Source: Cellulomonas sp. (GTDB lineage: Bacteria > Actinomycetota > Actinomycetes > Actinomycetales > Cellulomonadaceae). Taken from it: DNA of 56,391 nt. Position numbers and translations under genes: made by a program. Of this stretch, positions 7,247-16,881 are shown piece by piece. The notes beneath the pieces were generated by a model. That model was not told the origin of the DNA. It worked only from the letters and a program-made list of their open reading frames with translations, and made no database searches. Location of the stretch: contig NZ_JAGIBD010000022.1 in NCBI RefSeq assembly GCF_017744555.1, positions 1 through 56,391 of the forward strand, read 5' to 3'. Positions within the stretch are counted from its first letter, which is position 1, and every line of letters begins with the position of its first letter.

Positions 7247-8824
7247 GTGCCCGCGCCCGCCCGTCTCGTCCTGCTGCTCGCGGTCGTCCTGCTCGCGGGC
7301 ACGGGCTGCACTGCCGACGACGCACCCGCCCCCGCCGCCAGTGCGAGCGCGAGCCCGACGGCCGTCAGCACCGACCCGGTGAGCGCCGACGTCGTCCTCC
7401 AGGGCGAGGAGGTGACGCTCGAGGTCGGGCCGGTCGCGGTCACGGACGACGTGGGAGTGCTGCGGATCGCCGGCCCGAAGGACGCGAACCTCCAGCAGGC
7501 GCTGTGGGACGTCATGGTGTCGCTGCACCCGGGCGCGAGCGGCGTGCGGCTCGTCGACCTCACGCGTGGCACGGTCGCGATGCCCGCGCGGACGGCCGAC
7601 GACGTGGCGGTCGCGTCGTGGGCGATGTCGCCGGGCGGCCCGGCGACCGACGCCGCCCTGGCCGCCGCCGGCGACGACACCGAGGTGCTGTACGTCGCCT
7701 TCGCCGCACCGGCCACGCCGACCGTCGACGTCCTGCTGCCCGGCGGCGGCGGGCTCGTGCAGGGCGTCCCGGTGACGGACGCACAGGACGCGGGCGTCCT
7801 CACGGTGCCGGTCTCCGAGATCCGCAAGGACGCGGTCGCGACCACGCCGACGGCCACGCTCGACGCGTACACCGAGCAGGCGGGCGGCGAGGTGCGCACG
7901 CGCAGCACCGCCACCACCGTCACCGTGGCGATCGGCTCCGACGTCCTGTTCGCCGTCGACTCCGCCGACCTCGGGCCGGAAGCCGATGCCGCTCTGGCGG
8001 CCGCCGCGCAGCAGGTCGGTGCCTACGACGGCGGCACGCTGGCCGTGGTCGGGCACACCGACGACGTGGCCGACGAGGCGTACAACCAGGCGCTGTCCGA
8101 GCGCCGCGCGCAGGCCGTCGCCGACCGGCTGCGGTCCGTCGCGGACCTCGACGGCTTCGAGGTCACGGTGCAAGGGCGTGGGGAGACCGAGCCCGCCGTC
8201 GCGGGCACCTCGGACGAGGCGCGCGCACTGAACCGGCGCGTCGAGCTGGTGCTCACGACGGAGCAGGGCGACGTGGCGCAGACGGTGACGCCCCCGGCGG
8301 GAACGCTGCCGGCGACGACCGGTCCGACTGCCACCGCGGACGGGCACGTGACCATCGACTCGGGCAACGGCGTGCCGGTCGACGTGCGGGTGCGGGAGGT
8401 GCGCCGTGTGGGCCGCTACCTCGTCGGCAGCCTGGAGGTGAGCAACACCGCCGGACCGGAGGCGGCGAGCGGCGCGCTCTTCGCCGCCGGCGCGTGGGAC
8501 GCCCGCGGCTCGTTCGACGCGAGCCTGCAGCAGGCCGCCACGAACGTCACGCTGCTGCAGGGCGACCAGCGCCTCTACCCCGTCGACTACCTGGTCCGTG
8601 AGGACAGCCGCGACCCGCTCGCGGACCGCGCGATCGACGGGCCGGACGTCGGTCGCAGCACGCTCGTGACCGTCGTGTGGCCGGACCCGGGGACGGACAC
8701 GGTCGTCATCGACTCCCCGGCACAGGCGAAGGAGATCACCGCGTCGGTGTCGATCGACCTCGGCGTCGCGCCGTTCCGCATCACGGACGTCCCCGTGACG
8801 AGCTCCGGGCGCGCCGCGGGGTAG
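7247..8824 (+). CDS. Lipoprotein with OmpA-like peptidoglycan-binding domain
   Basis: About 525 residues. GTG 7247 has GAGGAG five bases upstream and gives a short basic start, a hydrophobic core (LVLLLAVVLLAG) and a lipobox ending GTGC, so the protein should be a lipid-anchored exported protein. An Ala/Pro/Ser linker follows. In the middle is an OmpA-type domain: VLFAVDSADLGPEADAALA, VVGHTDDVADEAYNQALSERRAQAV, and GRGETEPAV...ALNRRVELVL. The Asp and Arg that grip diaminopimelate are both present. After it come about 180 residues with beta-rich character (VDVRVREVRRVGRYLVG...), possibly an Ig-like domain. The frame extends upstream to 7145 but without a ribosome site or a signal peptide. Its role is probably cell-wall attachment; the partner is unknown. 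Confidence 0.82.
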   Translation: MPAPARLVLLLAVVLLAGTGCTADDAPAPAASASASPTAVSTDPVSADVVLQGEEVTLEVGPVAVTDDVGVLRIAGPKDANLQQALWDVMVSLHPGASGVRLVDLTRGTVAMPARTADDVAVASWAMSPGGPATDAALAAAGDDTEVLYVAFAAPATPTVDVLLPGGGGLVQGVPVTDAQDAGVLTVPVSEIRKDAVATTPTATLDAYTEQAGGEVRTRSTATTVTVAIGSDVLFAVDSADLGPEADAALAAAAQQVGAYDGGTLAVVGHTDDVADEAYNQALSERRAQAVADRLRSVADLDGFEVTVQGRGETEPAVAGTSDEARALNRRVELVLTTEQGDVAQTVTPPAGTLPATTGPTATADGHVTIDSGNGVPVDVRVREVRRVGRYLVGSLEVSNTAGPEAASGALFAAGAWDARGSFDASLQQAATNVTLLQGDQRLYPVDYLVREDSRDPLADRAIDGPDVGRSTLVTVVWPDPGTDTVVIDSPAQAKEITASVSIDLGVAPFRITDVPVTSSGRAAG

Positions 8825-8843
8825 CGGTCCGCGGCCGTCGCAG

Positions 8844-10571
8844 TCAGTGGGCGCAGCTCGGGGTACCCCGCTCCCACACGTCGACCGTGCGGCCGTCCGG
8901 GACCGCCACGGTGCCGGTGCGGACGAAGCCGAGGTCGCGCGCCGCCGTCTCGAGGGCGGGCGTGTCGACGTAGGGCGCGTACTCGTCGACCTCTCCGGAC
9001 GACGTCAGCAGCACGCACGCGTCCTTCGCGGTCCCGTCCGTCAGCCAGGCGTGGTACCCCGCCACGTCGGTCGCAGTCACCGGGTCCACCTGCGACATCG
9101 CGTTCGGGTAGCCGAGCCGCTGCGCCAAGGTCAGGGCGACCGTGTTCACGTTGAGCAGGACGCCGCGGAAGCCGAGGGCAGCGGGGCGCGGTGACCCGTC
9201 CGCGCGAAGCGTCCGGGCGGCGACCTCGTCGGTCGCACGCGACCAGTCGTCGGCCAGCTCCTCGGATGTGACGAGGCTGCGGTCCGGCGGGAAGTTGCCG
9301 GCGGCGTAGAACTGCTGCCCGTCGGTCACGTGCGCCCAGCCGAGCGTGCCGAGGTCCACGTTCCTCGGTACGGAGAGGGGCCCGCTGCCCAGGTACCAGC
9401 CGAGGAAGATGACGACGCACGTCGCCGCCGCGGCGACCACGGCGCCGGCGCGCGCCCACGACGCCGCGCGGACGACGTCGCCGGCGGTCCGCCACCCCTT
9501 CACCGCCAGGATCGCGGCCGCCGGCAGTAACGCGAGCGTGAAGCCGGAACCGCCGTTCTGCGACGACATCAGCACGGCCACGCCTCCGACGAGGACCGCG
9601 AGGAGCACGAACGCCGGCGAGGCGACGGCGGCCCGCACGGTGAGCCGCACCCGCGCCGTCCGGACGCCGACGACGAGGGCGACGAGGCCGGCCAGCAGCC
9701 CCCCGAGGATCAGCACGGTGTGCGACAGGTACCACTCCTGCAGGAGCATGCGCAGGACGAGCACCGGGCGGCTCGCGCCCGCACCGCCCGCGTCGTTCCG
9801 GTACGCGGTCGAGTGCGAGCCGTACCCGAAGCCGACCAGGTAGTCGAACACCGGCCGCCAGCTGTGCAGGAGCCAGATGCCGGCGACGACCACCGCGGTG
9901 GTCGCCGAGCACGCCCAGTGCACGAGCCGACGGACCCGGCGCCCGGGCGCGACGACGGACTGGAGGAGCCCGGCGCCCAGCACCACCGGCACGAACGCGA
10001 CGAGCATGGTCCGCGTCATGGGCATCAGGCCGACGAGCACCCCGAGCGCCAGCGACCATCGCAGAGCCTCGTGCGACCGGCTGCGGACGAGCGCGTACAA
10101 CGCCCACGTCGTGAGCGCCGCGCCCGGGACGCCGAAGCCGAACATGCGGGACAGCGCCACGAACCCGGGCGCCGTGGCCAGCAGGAGCACCGGCAACCAC
10201 GCCGCGCGCGTAGGGAGCACCCGACGGCCGACGCACCACGTCCCGGCGAGGGTGGCCCCGGCGAACGCGAGGGACACCGCGGCACCGGCGGCGGTGAGCT
10301 CGACGCCGGCCAGCACCAGCACCGACGTGACCGCAGGGACGAGTGGTCCGAAGCTGCTGGGCCACAGCACGGTGCGCATCCACCCCGTGACACCTGCCCT
10401 GCTGGCAGACTGCGAGTCGTTGAGAGCAGAGGCGAGGTAGCCGGCCTCGTCGATGTTGAGGGACTGACCCTGACGGTGCGCCACCCACCACACGGCGTTC
10501 AGCACGACCCAGGCGACGATCCCGAGCGTCGCCCACGTCCACGGCGGGACGGCTCGGAGGGCGGTGCGCAC
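8844..10571 (-). CDS. Polytopic membrane protein, GT-C glycosyltransferase-like
   Basis: 575 residues with roughly eleven to thirteen hydrophobic segments spread over the first 400 residues, then a soluble C-terminal domain of about 170 residues. Just after the first membrane segment is LNIDEAGYLA. An acidic DE pair at this place is the catalytic hallmark of PMT/ArnT-type GT-C glycosyltransferases that use lipid-linked sugars. Family membership is inferred from this motif and topology, not from an overall match. It is divergent from the epimerase/GT4/pyruvyl-transferase operon that begins at 10693 and convergent with the OmpA lipoprotein. The context suggests surface glycan or glycoprotein assembly. 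An alternative is a non-catalytic polytopic protein. Confidence 0.65.
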   Translation of the reverse strand: MRTALRAVPPWTWATLGIVAWVVLNAVWWVAHRQGQSLNIDEAGYLASALNDSQSASRAGVTGWMRTVLWPSSFGPLVPAVTSVLVLAGVELTAAGAAVSLAFAGATLAGTWCVGRRVLPTRAAWLPVLLLATAPGFVALSRMFGFGVPGAALTTWALYALVRSRSHEALRWSLALGVLVGLMPMTRTMLVAFVPVVLGAGLLQSVVAPGRRVRRLVHWACSATTAVVVAGIWLLHSWRPVFDYLVGFGYGSHSTAYRNDAGGAGASRPVLVLRMLLQEWYLSHTVLILGGLLAGLVALVVGVRTARVRLTVRAAVASPAFVLLAVLVGGVAVLMSSQNGGSGFTLALLPAAAILAVKGWRTAGDVVRAASWARAGAVVAAAATCVVIFLGWYLGSGPLSVPRNVDLGTLGWAHVTDGQQFYAAGNFPPDRSLVTSEELADDWSRATDEVAARTLRADGSPRPAALGFRGVLLNVNTVALTLAQRLGYPNAMSQVDPVTATDVAGYHAWLTDGTAKDACVLLTSSGEVDEYAPYVDTPALETAARDLGFVRTGTVAVPDGRTVDVWERGTPSCAH

Positions 10572-10692
10572 AGGTCCGTCAGGTCCTCACGTGGGGGGAT
10601 GCCGCGTGTCCAGCACTCACGGAGGTCCGGAATGTCCCACGGGGCGGAGCAGGCCAGGCGGTAGCCTACAGCGAACCCCGAGGAGGTTGCCC

Positions 10693-11691
10693 GTGCCAAC
10701 CCAGACGACCGAGCTCGTCGAGACCGGAGCCCCCGTGCACCCGATCATCGCGTCGACCGCCGTCGGCCGCGTCGTCGTGCTGGGCGGCACCGGCTTCATC
10801 GGGTCGGCCGTCGTGCGGCACCTCGAGGGCGAGGCGGACGTCGTCGTCGTCGGCCGGGGAGGTCGTGCACCCGGGCCGGTGAACCACGGGACACGCTTCC
10901 TCGCGGCGGACCTCAGCGACGCGGCCGCGGTCGAGAGCGTCCTCGCGGGTGCCGACTCGGTCGTCTACTCGGTGGCTGCGATGCTGCCCGCGGAGTCCAC
11001 CGCGTCACCGGTCCAGGACGTCACACACAGCCTGACCCCGCTCCTGCACGTGCTCGAGCACCTGCGCCACCACCCGACGACGCGACTGGTGTTCCTCTCG
11101 TCCGGTGGCACCGTCTACGGCAACCCCGACAGCATCCCCGTGCACGAGTCGCACGCGACGCGCCCCACCAGCTCGTACGGCGTGCTCAAGCTCGCCGCCG
11201 AGAAGTACATCCAGATGTACGCGACGGTCTACGGGATCGACGCACGCGTGCTGCGGGTCGCCAACGCGTATGGCCCGCGCCAGCCGCTCGGACGCAGCCA
11301 GGGCGTGGTCGGCACGTTCATCGACGCCGCACTGCACGACCGGCCCCTGCAGATCTTCGGCACCGGCCGCGCCGTGCGCGACTACATCCACGTCGACGAC
11401 GTCGCGCTCGCGGTGCAGGCCGCGCTCCGGACCGACGGCCCCGAGGTCGTCAACGTCGCGACCGGCATCGGCACGTCGCTCGTCGACATCGTCGCCCAGG
11501 TCGAGCAGCTCAGCGGCAGCACCCTCCGGATCGAGATGCTCCCGGAGCGTCCGTTCGACGTGCACGCGATCGTGCTCGACGCGTCCGCGTTCCGGGCGAT
11601 GGTCGGCGTCGAGCCCGTACCGTTCCAGGAGGGCCTGACCGCGACGTTCGAGGTCGCCAAGGCCGACCACGACGCGAAGCGGACCCGATGA
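10693..11691 (+). CDS. NAD-dependent epimerase/dehydratase (extended SDR)
   Basis: About 332 residues. The Rossmann motif is VVVLGGTGFIGSAVV near residue 30. The catalytic set is Ser-Ser-Gly (FLSSGGTVYG) and Tyr-X3-Lys (SSYGVLKLAAEKY), and NAYGPRQ and IHVDDVA are typical of nucleotide-sugar epimerases. It probably interconverts or dehydrates an NDP-sugar for the polysaccharide made by the next genes. GTG 10693 is chosen because GAGGAGG lies close upstream and the Rossmann fold then starts at a normal distance. The frame extends upstream to 10564 but into the promoter region shared with the divergent membrane-protein gene. The stop overlaps the next start as ATGA. Confidence 0.88.
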   Translation: MPTQTTELVETGAPVHPIIASTAVGRVVVLGGTGFIGSAVVRHLEGEADVVVVGRGGRAPGPVNHGTRFLAADLSDAAAVESVLAGADSVVYSVAAMLPAESTASPVQDVTHSLTPLLHVLEHLRHHPTTRLVFLSSGGTVYGNPDSIPVHESHATRPTSSYGVLKLAAEKYIQMYATVYGIDARVLRVANAYGPRQPLGRSQGVVGTFIDAALHDRPLQIFGTGRAVRDYIHVDDVALAVQAALRTDGPEVVNVATGIGTSLVDIVAQVEQLSGSTLRIEMLPERPFDVHAIVLDASAFRAMVGVEPVPFQEGLTATFEVAKADHDAKRTR

Positions 11692-13742
11692 GGCGCTCGG
11701 AGGCGGTCGCCGCTGCGGCGCGCGCGGCGACCCGTACCCGCCACCACGTCGCCCGGCTCGGCCACGCGCTCCGCCACGCCGGCCCCGGCCGCATCCCCGG
11801 CGCCGTCCTGGGCGTCTCGGTGCACCCGGACGTGGTCAGGGTGCACGGCTGGGCAGGTCAGCCGGGCCGTGAGGTGCAGCAGGTGTGGGTCACGGTCGGC
11901 GGGGTCCCCCTGGGTGCGGCCACGCTCGGCCTGCCGACCCCCACCGACCAGGCCGGTCGTCCGGCCACGACGAACTCGCCCACGGCAGGCTGGTCGCTCG
12001 AGCTCCCGCGCGAGCGGTTCCCGCTCGGCGAACAGCACGTCGGCGGGCTCGTGCTGCAGGGCTACGGCATGGTCGAGGCGTTCGACGGCCCGACCGTCCT
12101 GGTCGACCAGACGGGCACGTACGGCAACGTCGAGGTGCCGGCGGCCGGTGCCGACGTCGGGAACATCATCACCGTGCGCGGCTGGGTCCGCGTGAGCCTC
12201 GGCGTGGACCGCGTCGAGGTCCGCCTTGCGGACGGCCCGCCCGTCCGCGCCCGACTGCTCGCGCAGGCCCGCCCCGACCTGCTGCCGCACCTGCCCGACG
12301 TCGATGCGGGGATCGCCGGCTGGGAGGCGACGGTGCGCGTCCTGGGTGACCAGCGCTGGTACCTCGACCGTGACCTCACCGCCCACGAGCCGGTCGACCT
12401 CGAGCTCACCGTCGAGGCCGTCCGCCCCAGCGGGCGCGTCGTGCTCGGGACCGTTCCCGTGGTGCACCGCGCGCAGCCGCGGACGACCCAGGACGAGCGC
12501 CGCGCGCGGGTCATCGAGGCGCGCACGGCGATCCTCGCCCGCGACCACGTCCCGGCCGCCGAGGGTGAGCACCTCCTCGTCGTCACCCATCACCTGGGTC
12601 TCGGCGGTGGACAGCTGTACCTCCAGACGTTGCTGCGTCACCTGCTCCGCCAGGACGACGTCACGTGCACCGTGCTGTGTCCCGTCGACGGGCCGCTCCG
12701 GGACGAGCTGGAGGCGCTCGGCGCACGCGTGCACGTGGTCGGGTGGCCGCCGGACACGGCGGTCGCGTACGAGGAGTGGCTGCACGGCGTGGCCGCCGTG
12801 GCGGTCCGGACCGGCGCAACCTCCGTCGTCGCGAACACCGCGGGCTGCTTCTGGGGCCCCGACCTCGCCGACCGGCTGGGGATCCCGTCGATCTGGGCCG
12901 TGCACGAGAGCTTCGCGCCCGAGCACTTCCTCGAGGTCGGGTTCCGGTCCCGTCCCGACGCGTGGGTGACCGCCCGTTTCGCGACGGCGTTCGCCAAGGC
13001 CTCCCGCGTCGTCTTCGAGGCCGACTCGACGATGGACCTGTTCGTCCACCTCATCCGCGACGGTCGTGGCCTGCGTGTCGACTACGGCATCGAGCTCGAC
13101 GACATCGACGCCTACCGCGCCGCGAACGACAGGTCGGAGGTCCGGCGGTCGCTCGGGATCTCGCCGGACCAGTCCGTCCTGCTGTGCATGGGGACGTTCG
13201 AGCCGCGCAAGGCGCAGGGCCTGCTCACGGCGGCGTTCGCGCGTGCGTCCGAGGACTTCCCGCGCGCGGTGCTCGTGATGGTGGGCGACAACGGCGGCCC
13301 GTTCTCGGACGCCGTGCACGAGCTCGTGCGGCGCCTGGGCGTCGAGGACCGGGTGCGCCTGCTGCCCGTGACGCCGGACATCGCGCAGTGGTACCTCGCC
13401 GCGGACGCGATGATCCTCGCCTCGGACATCGAGTCGCTGTCCCGCTCGATGCTCGAGTCCATGGCCTACGGCACCCCGGTGATCGTGTCCGCCGTCTTCG
13501 GGCACACGGAGGTCGTCGAGGACGGCGTGACAGGGTTCCTGATCGACTCGTCGTCCGTCTCCGGCACCGCGGCGGGGATGCGCCGCTTCCTGAAGCTGTC
13601 ACGTGAGGAGCGCTCGGTGGTGGCGGACAACGCACGCCGGTGGGTCGAGGAGCGCAGCTCCGAGCGGTACGCGGGCGAGTACCGGCACCTGATCGAGCAG
13701 GTGCGCGCCGAGACCGCCGCCGCCGAGGTGGTCGCCCGATGA
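11688..13742 (+). CDS. Two-part GT4-type glycosyltransferase
   Basis: 684 residues. The C-terminal ~390 residues are a GT-B glycosyltransferase of the GT4 group: LVVTHHLGLGGGQLYLQTLL (donor/acceptor cleft glycine loop), then LLCMGTFEPRKAQGLLTAAF, and the EX7E motif in DIESLSRSMLESMAYGTPVI. The first ~290 residues are unlike GT4 and look like beta-sandwich repeats (for example VHGWAGQPGREVQQVWVTVGG and ITVRGWVRVSLGVDRVEVRLA), perhaps carbohydrate-contacting. It starts inside the stop of the epimerase gene (ATGA 11688-11691) and its own stop overlaps the pyruvyl-transferase start. The three products are therefore probably made in step. It transfers a sugar from an activated donor; donor and acceptor are unknown. 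Confidence 0.87.
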   Translation: MRRSEAVAAAARAATRTRHHVARLGHALRHAGPGRIPGAVLGVSVHPDVVRVHGWAGQPGREVQQVWVTVGGVPLGAATLGLPTPTDQAGRPATTNSPTAGWSLELPRERFPLGEQHVGGLVLQGYGMVEAFDGPTVLVDQTGTYGNVEVPAAGADVGNIITVRGWVRVSLGVDRVEVRLADGPPVRARLLAQARPDLLPHLPDVDAGIAGWEATVRVLGDQRWYLDRDLTAHEPVDLELTVEAVRPSGRVVLGTVPVVHRAQPRTTQDERRARVIEARTAILARDHVPAAEGEHLLVVTHHLGLGGGQLYLQTLLRHLLRQDDVTCTVLCPVDGPLRDELEALGARVHVVGWPPDTAVAYEEWLHGVAAVAVRTGATSVVANTAGCFWGPDLADRLGIPSIWAVHESFAPEHFLEVGFRSRPDAWVTARFATAFAKASRVVFEADSTMDLFVHLIRDGRGLRVDYGIELDDIDAYRAANDRSEVRRSLGISPDQSVLLCMGTFEPRKAQGLLTAAFARASEDFPRAVLVMVGDNGGPFSDAVHELVRRLGVEDRVRLLPVTPDIAQWYLAADAMILASDIESLSRSMLESMAYGTPVIVSAVFGHTEVVEDGVTGFLIDSSSVSGTAAGMRRFLKLSREERSVVADNARRWVEERSSERYAGEYRHLIEQVRAETAAAEVVAR

Positions 13743-14941
13743 CCGGCCCCGCGGCCCGCGAGTTCGACGCCGCGAAGTGGTCCGAGGGTGGCCCGCGCGT
13801 GCTGCTCACCGACTGCTGGCTGCAGAACTCGGGCGACGCGCTCATCGCCATCGCGATGGACCGCATCGTGCGCCAGGCGGTGCCGGGTGCGCAGGTGGTC
13901 CACGCGGCCTACGGCGTCGGGCAGGTGGGAGCCCGGTACCCCGGGCTCACCGTCGTGCCGCCCGTCGACGAGCTCGTCGGCACCCGGTGGGCTCCCGGCA
14001 CGGACGAGGGCACCGACTTCGTCCGCGATGCCGACGTCGTCGTGAGCCAGGGTGGCGGCTTCCTGCGCGCGGGCTACCGGCCGTGGTCCCGCATCGACGC
14101 GCTCGAGCGCGTCGCCCAGCTCGGCCCGCGAGTCGCGCTGATGGGCCAGACGCTCGGGGTGTTCGACGTGGCGTTCGCGCGCCGCAGCCTGCGGAACGTG
14201 CTCACGTCGGCCGTGTCGGTCGTCGTGCGCGACGCGCCGTCGCGCGACAGCGCGATCGAGCTCGGCGCCGACCCGGCGGCCGTGCTGCTCGGCAGCGACT
14301 TCGCGCTCACGCTCGCGTCGGACCCGACGATCGCCGACGACCTGACCGCCCAGGACGTCCCGGCGGACCGGCTGCCGCCGGCCACGGACGCCGTCGGTCT
14401 GGTGCTCGCCGACCACGAGGTGCCCGGCGAGAACCCCGACCGGCGCTCGGTCGCCGACCTGCTGCTCCGCAGCGTGCTCGCCGCGTCCGACCGGGACGTC
14501 GTCGTCTGGTCGAGCTCGCAGGGCGTGCCCGGCGACGCGGACGACGACGTGGTCGCGCAACGTGCCGTGGAGCGCCTGCCCGCCCGCGACCGCCGCCGGG
14601 TGCGGGTGGTCGAGGGGCACCTCGACGGCTACGACCTGCTGCGCTGGTCGACCGCGTTCTCGTCGCTCGTCTCCATGCGGTTCCACCCGGCGGTCCTGGC
14701 CGCCGCCGCGGGCATCCCGGCGGTGCTCGTGATGTCCGACGGGAAGACGTCGTTCTTCGACGGCTCCGCGATGGCGCGCCGCGTCGTGCGACGGCAGGAC
14801 GCGGCGACGCTCGACGCGGCGGTGCGCCTGGCGGTGCCCGCACCGGAGCGCTCGACCGGCGAGGCCCTGCTCGGGCCGGTGCTCGCGCGCGCCGACGTCA
14901 ACCGCGCCTCGCTGACGGAGCTGGTGGCCTCGGTCGGCTGA
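13739..14941 (+). CDS. Polysaccharide pyruvyl transferase family protein
   Basis: 400 residues of the CsaB/WcaK-type family. Seen: VLLTDCWLQNSGDALIAIAMDRIV at the N-terminus, DADVVVSQGGGFLRAGY, VALMGQTLGVFD, VVVRDAPSRDSA, and the C-terminal SLVSMRFHPAVLAAAAGIPAV with the conserved Arg-Phe-His. Members add a ketal-linked pyruvate from phosphoenolpyruvate to a sugar of a surface polymer. ATG 13739 overlaps the upstream GT4 stop as ATGA. This is the third gene of a coupled operon, and the nearby SLH proteins (17125 and 19884) belong to a class that binds pyruvylated wall polymer. Some family members have other transferase roles, so pyruvylation is inference. Confidence 0.85.
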   Translation: MTGPAAREFDAAKWSEGGPRVLLTDCWLQNSGDALIAIAMDRIVRQAVPGAQVVHAAYGVGQVGARYPGLTVVPPVDELVGTRWAPGTDEGTDFVRDADVVVSQGGGFLRAGYRPWSRIDALERVAQLGPRVALMGQTLGVFDVAFARRSLRNVLTSAVSVVVRDAPSRDSAIELGADPAAVLLGSDFALTLASDPTIADDLTAQDVPADRLPPATDAVGLVLADHEVPGENPDRRSVADLLLRSVLAASDRDVVVWSSSQGVPGDADDDVVAQRAVERLPARDRRRVRVVEGHLDGYDLLRWSTAFSSLVSMRFHPAVLAAAAGIPAVLVMSDGKTSFFDGSAMARRVVRRQDAATLDAAVRLAVPAPERSTGEALLGPVLARADVNRASLTELVASVG

Positions 14942-14949
14942 CCGGCTCG

Positions 14950-16881
14950 TCAGCCTCGCGCCTCCGGGTGCGCCTCCTGCCAGGCGCGCACCCGGGCGAG
15001 CTGCTCCTGGTCGCCGAGGGCGCGCGCGACGATCCCGAGGTCCGCCCACGCGACGGGGTCGTCAGGTGCCACCTGGGTGGCACGGACGAGGTGGTCGCGC
15101 CCGGTCGCCAGGTCACCGTCCTGCGCGGCCAGCGTCCCGGCCGCCAGCAGGAGGTCGACGTTGAGCGGGTCGTCGGCGAGGGTCTTCTCCACGAGCGCGC
15201 GCCCTTCCGCACGACGCCCGAGCACGCCGAGCGAGACGGCCCGGGTGCGAGTCGTCTCGACCGACCCCGGGACGAGCGCGAGGGCGTCGTCGGACCACGC
15301 GAGCGCCTCACGAGCGGACGGCTCGTCGCCCGCGTCCGCCCCGGCGGCGAACGCCGCCGTCGCGAGCACGGGCACGTCCGGGTCCCAGGGGCGCAGGGTC
15401 CGGGCGAGCGTGAACCGGTCGGTGGCCTCCTCGACGTGCCCCTGCGCGGCCAGCGTCACCCCGCGGGCGACCGCGGTCTCGCCGGCGCACGCGACCACGA
15501 GCACGAGCGCCCACAGCGCACCGGCCGCCGCGACGCCGGGGGCGACCCACGCACGCTCCCGCACCGCCGGCGGCCGGGACGCGAGCGCGCCCGCGAGCAG
15601 GCACAGCAGCGGTGTCGTGGAGGCATGGGTGAACCCCGCCGAGAGCGTCACCGCGCCCGCGGCAGCGGCCGCCGCCGCGCCCACGAGCAGCGGACCGCGC
15701 GGCGCCGCGAGCTCTGCCCGGGCGGACCACGCCGCACGCACGAGCAGCACCGCGAGCGCCAGGGTCAGGACGACGAGGGCGACGCCGCCCGCGACGCCCG
15801 CCTGCAGCAGCACGCTGTGCGGCGAGTCCGGCGGGTTGACCGTGCCGAGCTCCCGTCGCCACCGGTCCGACGCGGCCGGCCCGAACGCGTCGAAGAACCC
15901 GCTCGGGCCCACACCGGTGACCAGGTGCGAGCCGAGCATCCGTACCGTGTCCGCCCACAGCACCGCGCGCCCCTCGACGGTCCCCGAGGCGAGGGCGTCA
16001 CCACCCAGCACGCGTGCGCGCGTGGCCGGGAGCAGCAGCGACGCCGCGCCGACGACGAGCGCGGTTCCGCCGACGAGCCCCAGGGCAAGGCGCCGGCCCG
16101 GGGCTCGCAGCAGGCTCAGCGCGACGACGGCGCATGCGACGAGGGCACCGAGCAGCGCGGCCCGCGAGCCGCTCGTCACCACGAGGGCGCCCGACGCGAC
16201 GAGCCCCGCGACGGGCAGCGCCGCGTCCCGACCGAGCGGCCGCCGTACGACGACCGCCAGCAGGACCGCCAGCAGCATCGCGCCGATCGCTCCCTGCTGG
16301 CTCGCGTTGCCGAGCAGCGAGCCCGGCCGGTCGACGTCACCGCCCAGTGGCCGGAGCCCTGTCGCCTCGACGACCGCGACGACGGCCGCGGTCAGCCCGG
16401 TTGCCGCCGCCGAGACCACCAGCGCCCGTGTGCGGACCGGCGTGGTGCCTGGGCCGAGCAGGCGCGCACCCGCCCAGAGCGCACCCGCGTACAGCGGCAG
16501 TGCGACGAGGCCTTCGTAGCGGGGCCACCGCCCGACGAGCTGAGCGGCGGGCGCGTCGCCCGCCACGGCGGCGATCGCGAGCCACACCGCCCCGACACCG
16601 ACCACAGCGGCGACCCCGCGCTGCAGCCGGCCCGCCGGGCGGGCCAGCGCCGCGAGCGCCACCGCCGCGGCGACCAGCGCGAGCTTGGGCAGCACGAACC
16701 GGGACAGGCCCGTCGGGAGCATGACGAGCGGCGCGAGCGTCAGCAGCGCGACGGCCCCGCGGCCTGTGAGGTCGCGCCCGGCCGGGTCGGCGGCGGGACG
16801 TTCGCGAGGTGCCTGGCTCGGCCGGTGGTCAGGCCCGCGCGCGGGCGTCGGTCGGCGCGACACCGGTCGAGTGAACCACAC
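14950..16881 (-). CDS. O-antigen ligase/polymerase-like membrane protein with TPR tail
   Basis: A polytopic protein with about ten membrane segments and the Wzy_C/WaaL signature: an external loop GVGPSGFFDAFGPAASDRW, then NPPDSPHSVLLQAGVAGG with the key His. The last ~170 residues are helical repeats of TPR type (for example AAGTLAAQDGDLATGRDHLVRAT and PDDPVAWADLGIVARAL). The family polymerises or ligates lipid-linked glycans outside the membrane. The start is unsure. The frame is open back to 17031, but that first part has low G/C at third positions and lies in the control region shared with the divergent SLH gene. I use GTG 16881 (VWFTRPVSRR). It ends nine bases from the convergent pyruvyl-transferase stop. 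Confidence 0.78.
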   Translation of the reverse strand: MWFTRPVSRRPTPARGPDHRPSQAPRERPAADPAGRDLTGRGAVALLTLAPLVMLPTGLSRFVLPKLALVAAAVALAALARPAGRLQRGVAAVVGVGAVWLAIAAVAGDAPAAQLVGRWPRYEGLVALPLYAGALWAGARLLGPGTTPVRTRALVVSAAATGLTAAVVAVVEATGLRPLGGDVDRPGSLLGNASQQGAIGAMLLAVLLAVVVRRPLGRDAALPVAGLVASGALVVTSGSRAALLGALVACAVVALSLLRAPGRRLALGLVGGTALVVGAASLLLPATRARVLGGDALASGTVEGRAVLWADTVRMLGSHLVTGVGPSGFFDAFGPAASDRWRRELGTVNPPDSPHSVLLQAGVAGGVALVVLTLALAVLLVRAAWSARAELAAPRGPLLVGAAAAAAAGAVTLSAGFTHASTTPLLCLLAGALASRPPAVRERAWVAPGVAAAGALWALVLVVACAGETAVARGVTLAAQGHVEEATDRFTLARTLRPWDPDVPVLATAAFAAGADAGDEPSAREALAWSDDALALVPGSVETTRTRAVSLGVLGRRAEGRALVEKTLADDPLNVDLLLAAGTLAAQDGDLATGRDHLVRATQVAPDDPVAWADLGIVARALGDQEQLARVRAWQEAHPEARG

